A DNA stretch of 12,902 nucleotides from DTBU01 sp964568845 (GTDB lineage Archaea; Thermoproteota; CALKCG01; B24), in assembly GCA_964568845.1 (NCBI GenBank), contig CAZMSC010000041.1, forward strand, positions 1-12,902, read 5' to 3'. This document shows positions 7,659 through 12,902 of this stretch, in pieces. A program made the translations under genes and the position numbers. Each line of letters opens with the position of its first letter. Positions within the stretch are counted from its first letter, which is position 1. The notes beneath the pieces were generated by a model. That model saw only the letters and a program-made list of their open reading frames with translations. It did no database searches and was not told where the DNA came from.

Positions 7659-8849
7659 TCATGTTGAGAGTTTTAGGATTATTGAGGATGTGAGGAAGAC
7701 TACGCCTACTAATAGAAATACTTGTGTAAATCCTAGCGTTTGGGCGATATAAGGGCCTATGAAAGAACCTATGGCGTTGCCCACGCCCACTAATGCATTG
7801 AATAGCCCGGCTTCACCTTCGGATACAAGCTCCATAGATGTTGAGAGCGTATACACGTAGAATACTGCGTACATAAACCCCATTAACATAAGCGTTAGCG
7901 TTACGATGGTGATGCTATTCGATGAAGACCCCACCGCTAATATTAACGATAGCGTGAGAATGCCTCGAAGAGCCGCGATTTCACCTATTCTACTCTTCTC
8001 AATCAACCATTGTGATGCGATCCATGCCATAAAATAGCCTACAATACCGCCAAGCGAATTCAAGGCGAATACCATGAAAACGCGGTCCGTTGACATGGAT
8101 AGATTTCTCGAGAAGAATACTGGAAGTGGTATGAAAAGTATGCTTGTAGCTAACATGAATAGAGTTAACCCTATACAGAAACCGTGAATGTTCTCTCTTC
8201 TAATTCTTCTATCAGCCTGTATGCCATATAGCGATTTCGATAAGATTGTTATACCTTTACAGGCAAAGTTGACAGTCTTCTCGATCTTCACTAAACCTCT
8301 TTCAATCAATAGAGGGGGGTTGTCTACGAATAATATAGACGAGATAAATGCGCTTAAATGCAATAGGCTACATATCAGCATCATGGTTTTCACATCGAAT
8401 TTGTAGATTGGAGTTAAAAACCCTAGAAGTAAGCCTATAAACCATCCGATTTCAGTAAAGCCTTCATAGAAGGCGAAGGCTTGAATCCACTCTTTATGCT
8501 CGTACGTTTCAGATATTATAATGTTTTTCGGGGCTTCGTGAGCAACGTGGAAAATGGATAGCAGTACGTAGAGCAACGTTAGCAGTGCTATACTTCTCGT
8601 AAGCGTGAAAACGTACAAGATGATTGCTATTGATGAAAAAGATAGGAGGATGGCCCACTTATACTGTTTCAATTCATCACATAGATGACCCCAGAAAAAC
8701 GAGAATATAATGGCTGAGAGGAGCGCGGACATATAGATCACACCTAGGTCTATCAAAGAACCACCGATAAGCATAACATACAGTGGGAAGAAGACTGAGA
8801 GAAATCCGAAGGCTACTTCATGTAGGAAAAAGCCGAGGAACCTTAACAT
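7659..8849 (-). CDS. major facilitator superfamily (MFS) transporter
   Basis: A 396-residue, 12-helix membrane protein. An MFS motif-A-like loop (WGHLCDELKQYKW, about residues 53-65) follows helix 2, and a long cytoplasmic linker (about 180-225, rich in Arg, Lys and Glu) splits it into two six-helix halves, as in the family. The C-terminal half carries a GEAGLFNALVGVGNAIGSFIGP segment, resembling drug and sugar porters. The substrate is undetermined. The ATG at 8849 has no SD; TTTTTAAC at 8875-8882 lies about 27-30 bases upstream, so the mRNA is likely leaderless. It converges on the metallopeptidase gene and diverges from the phosphoesterase gene. Confidence 0.92.
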   Translation of the reverse strand: MLRFLGFFLHEVAFGFLSVFFPLYVMLIGGSLIDLGVIYMSALLSAIIFSFFWGHLCDELKQYKWAILLSFSSIAIILYVFTLTRSIALLTLLYVLLSIFHVAHEAPKNIIISETYEHKEWIQAFAFYEGFTEIGWFIGLLLGFLTPIYKFDVKTMMLICSLLHLSAFISSILFVDNPPLLIERGLVKIEKTVNFACKGITILSKSLYGIQADRRIRRENIHGFCIGLTLFMLATSILFIPLPVFFSRNLSMSTDRVFMVFALNSLGGIVGYFMAWIASQWLIEKSRIGEIAALRGILTLSLILAVGSSSNSITIVTLTLMLMGFMYAVFYVYTLSTSMELVSEGEAGLFNALVGVGNAIGSFIGPYIAQTLGFTQVFLLVGVVFLTSSIILKLST

Positions 8850-8874
8850 GCTCTAGCAGAGCAGAGCAACATAT

Positions 8875-8882
8875 GTTAAAAA
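8875..8882 (-). promoter_or_regulatory. TATA-like element for the MFS gene (leaderless)
   Basis: TTTTTAAC on the minus strand, centred about 29 bases from ATG 8849, inside an AT-rich tract. No SD precedes the ATG. Confidence 0.55.
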
Positions 8883-9043
8883 TTTTATTTACTCTTTCAA
8901 AGCCACTATAGTTAAAAGCCGGAGAGAAACAGTTTCAAAACTTTCAACTAATTTAAGGCAAACCCATGTCAAAGTAGTTTCTCTATAAGTGCTTAAATCT
9001 TTAAATGGTTGAAATCCGTATATTGATACGTTCGGTCGTCACT

Positions 9044-9418
9044 ATGACTGCAAAGTTGAGGTTTGTAGTCCACGAACATTATGCGAAGAAGGCGGGGCTT
9101 CACTATGATCTTAGACTTGAATCGAATGGTGTTCTCAAAGACTGGGCTTTTAGAAAAGCACCGCCAGAGGATGTAGGAGTTAAAAGGTTTGGTCTTGCTC
9201 AGGAAGACCACGATCTGTCATGGCTGGATTTTGAGGGGGAGATTAGAGAAGGATATGGAGCTGGAACTATGAAAATATGGGATAAGGGATTCTACGAGGC
9301 TGTTAATAAGACGAATGAGTTTACTATTTTAAAGTTTTACGGAAGTAGACTTAAAGGAGAATACATGCTTATGCCTTTTAGAAACGGTTGGCTCTTTTTT
9401 AAGATAAGAGCCACGTAG
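9044..9418 (+). CDS. stand-alone LigD-type 3'-phosphoesterase (DNA repair end-healing)
   Basis: It matches the 3'-phosphoesterase domain of bacterial LigD, which occurs as a free protein in some archaea and removes 3' phosphates and terminal ribonucleotides from broken DNA ends. Visible residues, numbered from ATG 9044: FVVHEHYAKK with His10; LHYDLRLE with His20, Asp22 and Arg24 (the manganese site); EDHDLSW with His56; then FEGEI, YGAGTM and IWDKG, and a C-terminal LKGEY plus WLFFKI. The Tyr that follows the late His by four residues in Pseudomonas LigD (Tyr88) is Trp60 here. An ATG at 9005 would add 13 residues. The later ATG is preferred because the family starts close to FVVHEH and a TATA-like TTTAAAT at 9000-9006 would put transcription near 9029. 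No ligase or polymerase domain is attached. Confidence 0.9.
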   Translation: MTAKLRFVVHEHYAKKAGLHYDLRLESNGVLKDWAFRKAPPEDVGVKRFGLAQEDHDLSWLDFEGEIREGYGAGTMKIWDKGFYEAVNKTNEFTILKFYGSRLKGEYMLMPFRNGWLFFKIRAT

Positions 9419-9451
9419 ATGTATGTACCTCGTGTTATCTTTAGCTTTAAC

Positions 9452-9460
9452 CTTTTAAAG
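9452..9460 (+). promoter_or_regulatory. TATA box for the small membrane protein gene
   Basis: CTTTTAAAG predicts transcription near 9483, giving a leader of about 30 bases that carries the GGGAGG ribosome-binding site. Confidence 0.6.
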
Positions 9461-9498
9461 CGAAAATATTAATAGCTTTAGCAACATATGCAATGGAT

Positions 9499-9504
9499 GG
9501 GAGG
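9499..9504 (+). promoter_or_regulatory. strong ribosome-binding site deciding a TTG start
   Basis: GGGAGG lies seven bases before TTG 9512 and sets the start of the small membrane protein against the earlier ATG 9488. Confidence 0.75.
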
Positions 9505-9511
9505 AAGCCGA

Positions 9512-9703
9512 TTGAAAATATACTATTGGATTGGAATAGTAGCCTTCATTGCTCTAGGAATATCTACTCTCATACCTGCACCAGCAAGTAAACTCTCACT
9601 ACTAGGCTACTATGCCCACTGCTCATTCACACCAGTTAGCACGCTAATATGTTTTGTAGTAGCCGGAATAATTTACTGGCTTGGGAAAAGAAAGCAACCA
9701 TGA
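9512..9703 (+). CDS. small two-helix membrane protein, unknown function
   Basis: The 63 residues form two hydrophobic helices (about 4-22 and 40-57) joined by a short loop containing GYYAHCSFTP, with a basic KRK tail that should stay in the cytoplasm. I have no functional name for it. The start is decided by GGGAGG at 9499-9504, seven bases before TTG 9512; the ATG at 9488 has no SD and would add eight polar residues. TATA-like CTTTTAAAG at 9452-9460 is correctly placed for a transcript beginning near 9483. It follows the phosphoesterase gene by 93 bases and precedes a possible minicistron and the nuclease/DUF2283 pair. The His-Cys-Ser loop is the most conspicuous candidate functional site. 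Confidence 0.65.
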   Translation: MKIYYWIGIVAFIALGISTLIPAPASKLSLLGYYAHCSFTPVSTLICFVVAGIIYWLGKRKQP

Positions 9704-9859
9704 AAAGCGTTGAATAGGGAGGCTCAACGCTGAAGACGAAACTTTACAAGATTTTTCTAGACGTAATGTTCAATCGATTTGCCAGAAAAATGCTAGGCCA
9801 TATAGTTGTAGATTAATTGACTACTTCTAAGGCTTATTCAGCGACTTTGACAAACCTTA

Positions 9860-10360
9860 ATGAAGACCCGGACTAGGGTGGTGATTAAGAGCGCAGATAG
9901 GCTCGCACCGACGCTCGAAAAACTGGCCAGCGTGTCCGATGAGTTAAAGCTGGTTGGCAGAAACATGGAGATTTTGCATATAAGCACACGATGTTATAAA
10001 AATTCTTTATTAAATAAATTGTCAAGACTATTGGAAGCATATGTGGTGAATTTCATGGAAGACGGGGATGAATTTACTGTTTCCGATAATGTTGTGAAAC
10101 ATGTGTTTAGAAGGCATAGAGATTGGGTTAACATGATAGGTCTAAAAAGCGTTGAGGACGTAAGAACTTTTATGATGGATGTGCTGAGGAGGCCGGATGA
10201 GGTTTATAGGGATATTTTCCATGACAATATAAGATATTTTCTTCGAAGAGTAGGTGGTGATTACTGGTTATGTGTTATAACCGTAGGCTCCGAAGCCCGC
10301 ACAGCATACCTTATAAACCGGAAGAAGTATAATAGGTATAGGGTTGCAAGATGGCTATAA
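9860..10360 (+). CDS. BECR-fold (barnase/EndoU/colicin/RelE) nuclease-like protein, candidate toxin
   Basis: A 166-residue protein in two parts. The N-terminal 70 residues are basic and helical. The C-terminal 95 carry the pattern of phage-type BECR nucleases: VVKHVFRRHRDW (His83, Arg86-87 and His88 region), a helix ending RRPDEVY, then FHDNIRYFLRRV, the strand WLCVITV and a closing TAYLINRKKYNR. That order (early His/Arg-His, 'PD', Arg-rich strand, then T-A-Y) is what I use to call it. This is fold recognition by eye, not a motif with one invariant residue. The ATG at 9860 has no SD; CTTATT at 9833-9838 would permit a leaderless start. Its stop overlaps the DUF2283-like gene by 10 bases, the arrangement of a toxin preceding its antitoxin. 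It could instead be an uncharacterised RNA-processing enzyme. Confidence 0.6.
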   Translation: MKTRTRVVIKSADRLAPTLEKLASVSDELKLVGRNMEILHISTRCYKNSLLNKLSRLLEAYVVNFMEDGDEFTVSDNVVKHVFRRHRDWVNMIGLKSVEDVRTFMMDVLRRPDEVYRDIFHDNIRYFLRRVGGDYWLCVITVGSEARTAYLINRKKYNRYRVARWL

Positions 10361-10635
10361 CATCCCTGCTGGACATCGATCTCCGATTGCTTATCGAAGG
10401 CATCGAAAGAGCCTGCAGAATAGTCTTACCTAGGAAGGTAACAGAAGCATACTTAGACCCAAAAGCTGAAATTTTACACATAAGATTTTCGGAGCCTAGA
10501 AGAATGGAATGCGGAGAACCACTACCACTAAAAACATTAGCCACCATATTCAGAGATGAAGATACGAACGAAATCACAGCAATAGAAATTCTTAAACCAG
10601 AAGATCTCCTAAACGAACTCAACCCATATCTTTAA
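10351..10635 (+). CDS. DUF2283-like protein, candidate antitoxin
   Basis: 94 residues. The core matches DUF2283: a Tyr-Leu-Asp-Pro-Lys-Ala-Glu entry (residues 34-40), the strand ILHIRFSEP (41-49), an acidic turn FRDEDTNEI (68-76) and the closing strand AIEILKPEDLL (78-88). A 30-residue helical N-terminal extension (LLDIDLRLLIEGIERACRI) precedes the domain and could neutralise or dimerise. DUF2283 proteins are small partners often found beside DUF4258 and related BECR nucleases in loci predicted to be toxin-antitoxin systems; that is family knowledge, not shown here. The ATG at 10351 overlaps the last 10 bases of the nuclease-like gene and has AGGG about seven bases upstream, so the two are translationally coupled. 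Confidence 0.72.
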   Translation: MAITSLLDIDLRLLIEGIERACRIVLPRKVTEAYLDPKAEILHIRFSEPRRMECGEPLPLKTLATIFRDEDTNEITAIEILKPEDLLNELNPYL

Positions 10636-10867
10636 CACTTGAAAAGGCTAGATCATCATCCTATTGGTTCTGTTTCAACTTGCCCATAAATTCATTTATA
10701 CTCCATCACATTCCTCCTCTATTGGAGTATTTCTGTCGTTTTGGAGGATTATTCTCCCCCTCTATCAAAGACTTATAATGGAATTAGGACTTAACCTATT
10801 TAGGTATGAGTCCCGGATTCGAACTGGCGGAATCTTATAAAGAGAATTGAAGGAAAAATTCTTTTAA
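10636..10867. other. gene-free stretch between the nuclease/DUF2283 pair and tRNA-Thr
   Basis: I find no credible ORF here. It is T- and C-rich on the plus strand. It contains a 7-base inverted repeat (ATACTCC at 10698-10704, GGAGTAT at 10724-10730, 19-base loop), a weaker GGAG/CTCC pair at 10743-10757, a T-arm-like fragment at 10803-10830 (minus), and an A-run (10854-10858) that reads as a T-run downstream of tRNA-Thr and could end that transcript. Confidence 0.5.
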
Positions 10868-10942
10868 AGGTCCGGGCGGGATTTGAACCCGCGACCCCCA
10901 GCTTACCAAGCTGGTGCCCTAACCAGGCTGAGCCACCGGACC
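10868..10942 (-). tRNA. tRNA-Thr (anticodon GGT), no intron
   Basis: The cloverleaf was folded by hand on the minus strand. Acceptor GGTCCGG pairs with CCGGACC. The D arm is GCTC/GGGC with loop AGCCTGGTTA. The anticodon stem CCAGC/GCTGG encloses the loop TTGGTAA, with anticodon GGT at 10905-10907 reading ACC codons. The T arm is GCGGG-TTCAAAT-CCCGC. The discriminator is U73 (base 10868), and CCA is not encoded. All stems pair well, so the gene looks functional. An ATTTAAAT box at 10967-10977 sits about 30 bases upstream. Confidence 0.97.
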
Positions 10943-10966
10943 CTATTTCTGGTTTTAGATTCGCCT

Positions 10967-10977
10967 CATTTAAATTT
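10967..10977 (-). promoter_or_regulatory. TATA box for tRNA-Thr
   Basis: AAATTTAAATG is centred 30 bases upstream of the first tRNA base at 10942, the expected archaeal spacing. Confidence 0.65.
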
Positions 10978-11041
10978 TCTCCACTGCGTCTGATTGATCA
11001 CTCAAGGTAGGCGTGTTTCTCTAATAAAAATTTGAGGGGTT

Positions 11042-11371
11042 TTAAGTCACTTTAGAGCCTGGTGGGGCTGAGCCGTCAACGGTTAGCCAGACGGGTTTAC
11101 CTCCTACATCAGCGGCTAGGAGCATGCCTTTTGAAACTACGCCTGCTATTTCTTTAGACTGGAGGTTGGCTAATATTATGAAAAGCTTACCTATAAAGTA
11201 GTCAGGCCCATATATGTCTGCTCCTCCGACGACTACAGTGCGTTGTTCCCCACCCAAGTCGACGACGGCTTTAAGTATTTTACTCCTACCTGGAATTCTC
11301 TCAGCAGATACTACTCTACAGACTCTTATGTCCAGCTTTTTAAACTCCTCAATTGAAACTTCACTCGGCAA
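11042..11371 (-). CDS. stand-alone tRNA-binding (EMAP/OB-fold) protein, MetRS beta-subunit-like
   Basis: 109 residues forming one OB-fold tRNA-binding domain like the C-terminal domain of methionyl-tRNA synthetase and Trbp111. Landmarks are FKKLDIRVCRVVSAERIPG (about 10-28), KILKAVVDLGG (31-41), RTVVVGG (44-50), the FIGK/ILANL strand region, and KGMLLAADV (81-89), all standard for the family. In many archaea MetRS lacks this domain and a separate 'beta subunit' gene supplies it; a dimer that binds tRNA structure non-specifically is the likely role. The start is TTG 11371, backed by GAGGTG at 11377-11382 with five bases of spacing. It lies 49 bases after the amidohydrolase gene on the same strand and next to two tRNA genes. 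Identification firm; partnership with MetRS is inferred from the family. Confidence 0.93.
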   Translation of the reverse strand: MPSEVSIEEFKKLDIRVCRVVSAERIPGRSKILKAVVDLGGEQRTVVVGGADIYGPDYFIGKLFIILANLQSKEIAGVVSKGMLLAADVGGKPVWLTVDGSAPPGSKVT

Positions 11372-11376
11372 GTAGA

Positions 11377-11382
11377 CACCTC
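11377..11382 (-). promoter_or_regulatory. strong ribosome-binding site deciding a TTG start
   Basis: GAGGTG lies five bases before TTG 11371, the start of the tRNA-binding protein gene. No ATG is available in the right place. Confidence 0.75.
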
Positions 11383-11420
11383 AACTGAAGATGGAGAGAA
11401 GTTGTGTTTAAATGTTTACT

Positions 11421-12683
11421 TTAGTTGAGCTTCAAATTGTAAAGTTCTACGGGGTTTTCGTAGAACCACATACGGGCGATTTCCAAGGCTTCAGAACGTT
11501 TCATAAGTCCTCTGGAAACTCTATGTGCCAAAACCCTAGCTACATCCTCCTTAGCCATAACGAGGTGACCGTAAATTTTCTCAACTGGAATCGAATAGTC
11601 TCCACCGAAACCTATGATCTTGGTGACAGGCATAAGGTCAATCCATTCGCTTAGAGCTGAACACGTCATTTTCTGGCTTATTACGTGACACCAACATAGG
11701 TTAAGCCAAACGTTTGGAAAGGTCTTACCTATGATTCCTAATTCTCTAACCCAGGGGATGCCTGCGTGGTATAGGTCGAATTTCGCATTTCTATGTCTTC
11801 TAAGCATTGGAATCATATGGATGGGGTTTGTCGTTGAAAAGTCTTCCCAGTTGCCGGCTAACATGCCCGTGTGAACGGAAATCACCATATCCAACTCTGA
11901 GGCTATTTTCACCGTCTCATTAACCAGGAAGTCGTTTAGAGGTTTAGGATCGGCTAACTCATTCTTTAAAAGCATTTTAAACATTTTATCGGCCTCTTCC
12001 CTTGAAACGTCTACCGTTCGACGGGCTAGAAACTTAAGACCTACGACGCCGTCGCGTTTCCACGACTCCATTCTAGACTTGACATGAGAGAGGTAGTCTT
12101 CAAGACTGGAGACGTCAACATTAGGTTTTAAGCCTCTAGCTTCTAAGCTTTGAGCGTTTGATAGCTCCGTTAGAAGCCACATGGGTAGGATTGGGATTAA
12201 AATGTCTCTATCTTCTTCAGGTATTTTTCCTATTTGGGTTAGGACGGCTTTTATACGGCACTTCTCCTTTAAAACCCTCCTGTAGAGCCCAGGTTTATTA
12301 GCGTCTTTCATACGTTTAGAGACTTCTAAGTAGTTTTCATCCGTTAAATCGTCTACACCGTAGAATTCTTTAAGCGCTATACGAGCTGCTCTAAAGTAGC
12401 TTGTATGCTTGCAGACTTCATAGTAAGGCTTGAAAATCCTCCACCTCTCTTCTAATGGAAGAGAAGGATCTAAAACCCTATTGAAGTCTCCAAAATCCGT
12501 AAGCATATTCTCAGGTAGGCCTGCTGTTATAAGGTCCGTAAGTGTGTAGTGAGAGAAGAGCGTGAAGACATCAACGTCTCTGGAAACCCTGTATTTTTCA
12601 GGAGGAAGGTGTTCATGGGCGTCTACAATATGGAAATCTTCAAATCCGTTTAAAAGCCAAAGATACACTTCTCTAGGAGACAT
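11421..12683 (-). CDS. metal-dependent amidohydrolase / uronate isomerase-like protein
   Basis: The 420 residues form a TIM-barrel of the amidohydrolase superfamily. The metal-site signature is HEH in DAHEH (His23, His25), Lys217 in GLKFLA, His271 in SVHTG, His306 in LYHAGIP and Asp362 in FGGDYS. The C-terminal arrangement NVWLNLCWCHV followed by GGDYS and a Val-Ala-Arg-Val-Leu helix resembles uronate isomerase-type members more than cyclic imidases. The substrate is unknown; a sugar acid or lactone fits the sugar isomerases elsewhere in the window, but that is inference. The ATG at 12683 has no SD; the ATTTAT element at 12708-12713 is about 27 bases upstream, so the message is probably leaderless. 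The tRNA-binding protein gene follows 49 bases downstream and may be cotranscribed. Confidence 0.87.
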   Translation of the reverse strand: MSPREVYLWLLNGFEDFHIVDAHEHLPPEKYRVSRDVDVFTLFSHYTLTDLITAGLPENMLTDFGDFNRVLDPSLPLEERWRIFKPYYEVCKHTSYFRAARIALKEFYGVDDLTDENYLEVSKRMKDANKPGLYRRVLKEKCRIKAVLTQIGKIPEEDRDILIPILPMWLLTELSNAQSLEARGLKPNVDVSSLEDYLSHVKSRMESWKRDGVVGLKFLARRTVDVSREEADKMFKMLLKNELADPKPLNDFLVNETVKIASELDMVISVHTGMLAGNWEDFSTTNPIHMIPMLRRHRNAKFDLYHAGIPWVRELGIIGKTFPNVWLNLCWCHVISQKMTCSALSEWIDLMPVTKIIGFGGDYSIPVEKIYGHLVMAKEDVARVLAHRVSRGLMKRSEALEIARMWFYENPVELYNLKLN

Positions 12684-12707
12684 GAAGAGTAGATTATGCT
12701 CTGAGGG

Positions 12708-12716
12708 ATAAATGTT
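12708..12716 (-). promoter_or_regulatory. TATA-like element for the amidohydrolase gene
   Basis: AACATTTAT on the minus strand has its ATTTAT core about 27 bases before the ATG at 12683, which points to leaderless transcription. It is shared spatially with the divergent tRNA-Arg promoter region. Confidence 0.5.
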
Positions 12717-12746
12717 TTACCTATCAAACTCTAATGCCTGAAGAAA

Positions 12747-12755
12747 GGTTTTAAA
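12747..12755 (+). promoter_or_regulatory. TATA box for tRNA-Arg
   Basis: GTTTTAAAG is centred about 31 bases before the first tRNA base, which fits an archaeal promoter with a few bases of 5' leader. Confidence 0.65.
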
Positions 12756-12781
12756 GAGAGGCAGACGTGGCTAAAGGTAGT

Positions 12782-12890
12782 GGGCCCGTAGCGCAGAACC
12801 CCACGTTGCATCTGCAAGTGGGGTGTGCAACTAGGATAGCGCGGCAGCCTCCTAAGCTGTCGGTCGTGGGTTCGAATCCCACCGGGCCCG
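12782..12890 (+). tRNA. tRNA-Arg (anticodon CCT) with a 33-base D-loop intron
   Basis: Acceptor GGGCCCG pairs with CGGGCCC, with discriminator G at 12890. The anticodon stem GCAGC/GCTGT encloses CTCCTAA, anticodon CCT (AGG codons). The T arm is GTGGG-TTCGAAT-CCCAC. The D stem GCGC/GCGC pairs only if 33 bases (12798-12830) are removed; the mature RNA is then 76 bases with a D loop AGACTAGGATA, a normal archaeal sequence. CCA is not encoded. A TATA element lies at 12747-12755. Confidence 0.95.
12798..12830 (+). other. bulge-helix-bulge intron in the D loop of tRNA-Arg(CCT)
   Basis: Exon GCGCA (12791-12795) pairs with intron TGTGC (12824-12828), forming the central helix. A three-base bulge GAA (12796-12798) lies on the 5' side and AAC (12829-12831) on the 3' side. 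The intron body closes as CCCCAC/GTGGGG with an inner TTGC/GCAA stem and ATCT loop. Cutting each bulge after its second base, the canonical rule of archaeal splicing endonuclease, removes exactly the bases that restore a normal D arm. The outer exon helix is weak (TA/TA, then CC/GG around an unpaired G). Confidence 0.88.
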
Positions 12891-12902
12891 CTTCTTTCCG
12901 CA

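Noticed and set aside
8857..8869. Short direct repeat AGCAGAGCAGAGC upstream of the MFS gene
   Set aside because: Only two and a half units of a five-base repeat; likely chance, and it lies in the expected leaderless gap.
10311..10622. Minus-strand ORF of 103 residues
   Set aside because: It is antisense to the DUF2283-like gene, whose frame shows family motifs; no start signal.
10652..10662. C-box-like ATGATGA on the minus strand, suggesting a C/D box RNA
   Set aside because: No D or D' box (CTGA) at a suitable distance and no second C box or terminal stem.
10803..10842. 3' half of a split (trans-spliced) tRNA
   Set aside because: The fragment has no anticodon stem half and no leader with a splice motif; the TATA-like box next to it would start transcription inside the T arm.
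1..12902. CRISPR arrays, insertion sequences or transposase genes
   Set aside because: No regularly spaced repeats, terminal inverted repeats or transposase motifs were seen on either strand.

Overview
The window comes from an archaeon, most likely a thermophilic member of the TACK/Thermoproteota-type lineages; I cannot place it more precisely from sequence alone. The evidence is an archaeal TIP49 (RuvB-like) helicase, a free-standing LigD-type 3'-phosphoesterase, a tRNA-Arg interrupted by a bulge-helix-bulge intron, archaeal TATA boxes placed 25-30 bases before several starts with no leader, and frequent TTG/GTG starts.

Layout. At 1-1169 (minus) is the N-terminal 389 codons of TIP49, cut by the window edge. 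At 1261-2891 (minus) is a two-gene operon: a PmoA-family (DUF6807) protein and a NodB-type polysaccharide deacetylase. A small unknown gene on the plus strand (3015-3257) separates it from two TIM-barrel sugar (phosphate) isomerase/epimerases (3375-4196 and 4383-5207) and a MATE exporter (5252-6661), all minus. A divergent promoter region leads into a HEVAH metallopeptidase-like protein (6788-7633, plus), which converges on an MFS transporter (7659-8849, minus).

From 9044 to 10635 is a plus-strand run of small accessory-looking genes: the LigD-type phosphoesterase, a 63-residue two-helix membrane protein, a possible CTG-started 28-codon minicistron, then two genes overlapping by 10 bases. The latter pair, a BECR-fold nuclease-like protein and a DUF2283-like protein, looks like a toxin-antitoxin module and is the best candidate for a little-described system here. 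A gene-free stretch follows, carrying a tRNA T-arm-like fragment, then tRNA-Thr(GGT), a free-standing MetRS-beta-like tRNA-binding protein, a metal-dependent amidohydrolase/uronate-isomerase-like enzyme, and tRNA-Arg(CCT) with a 33-base D-loop intron.

Functionally, 1261-5207 together with the amidohydrolase at 11421-12683 suggests carbohydrate breakdown (deacetylation, epimerisation, possibly uronate or lactone processing). The sugar substrates cannot be read from the sequence. The tRNA genes and the tRNA-binding protein form a translation cluster at the right end.
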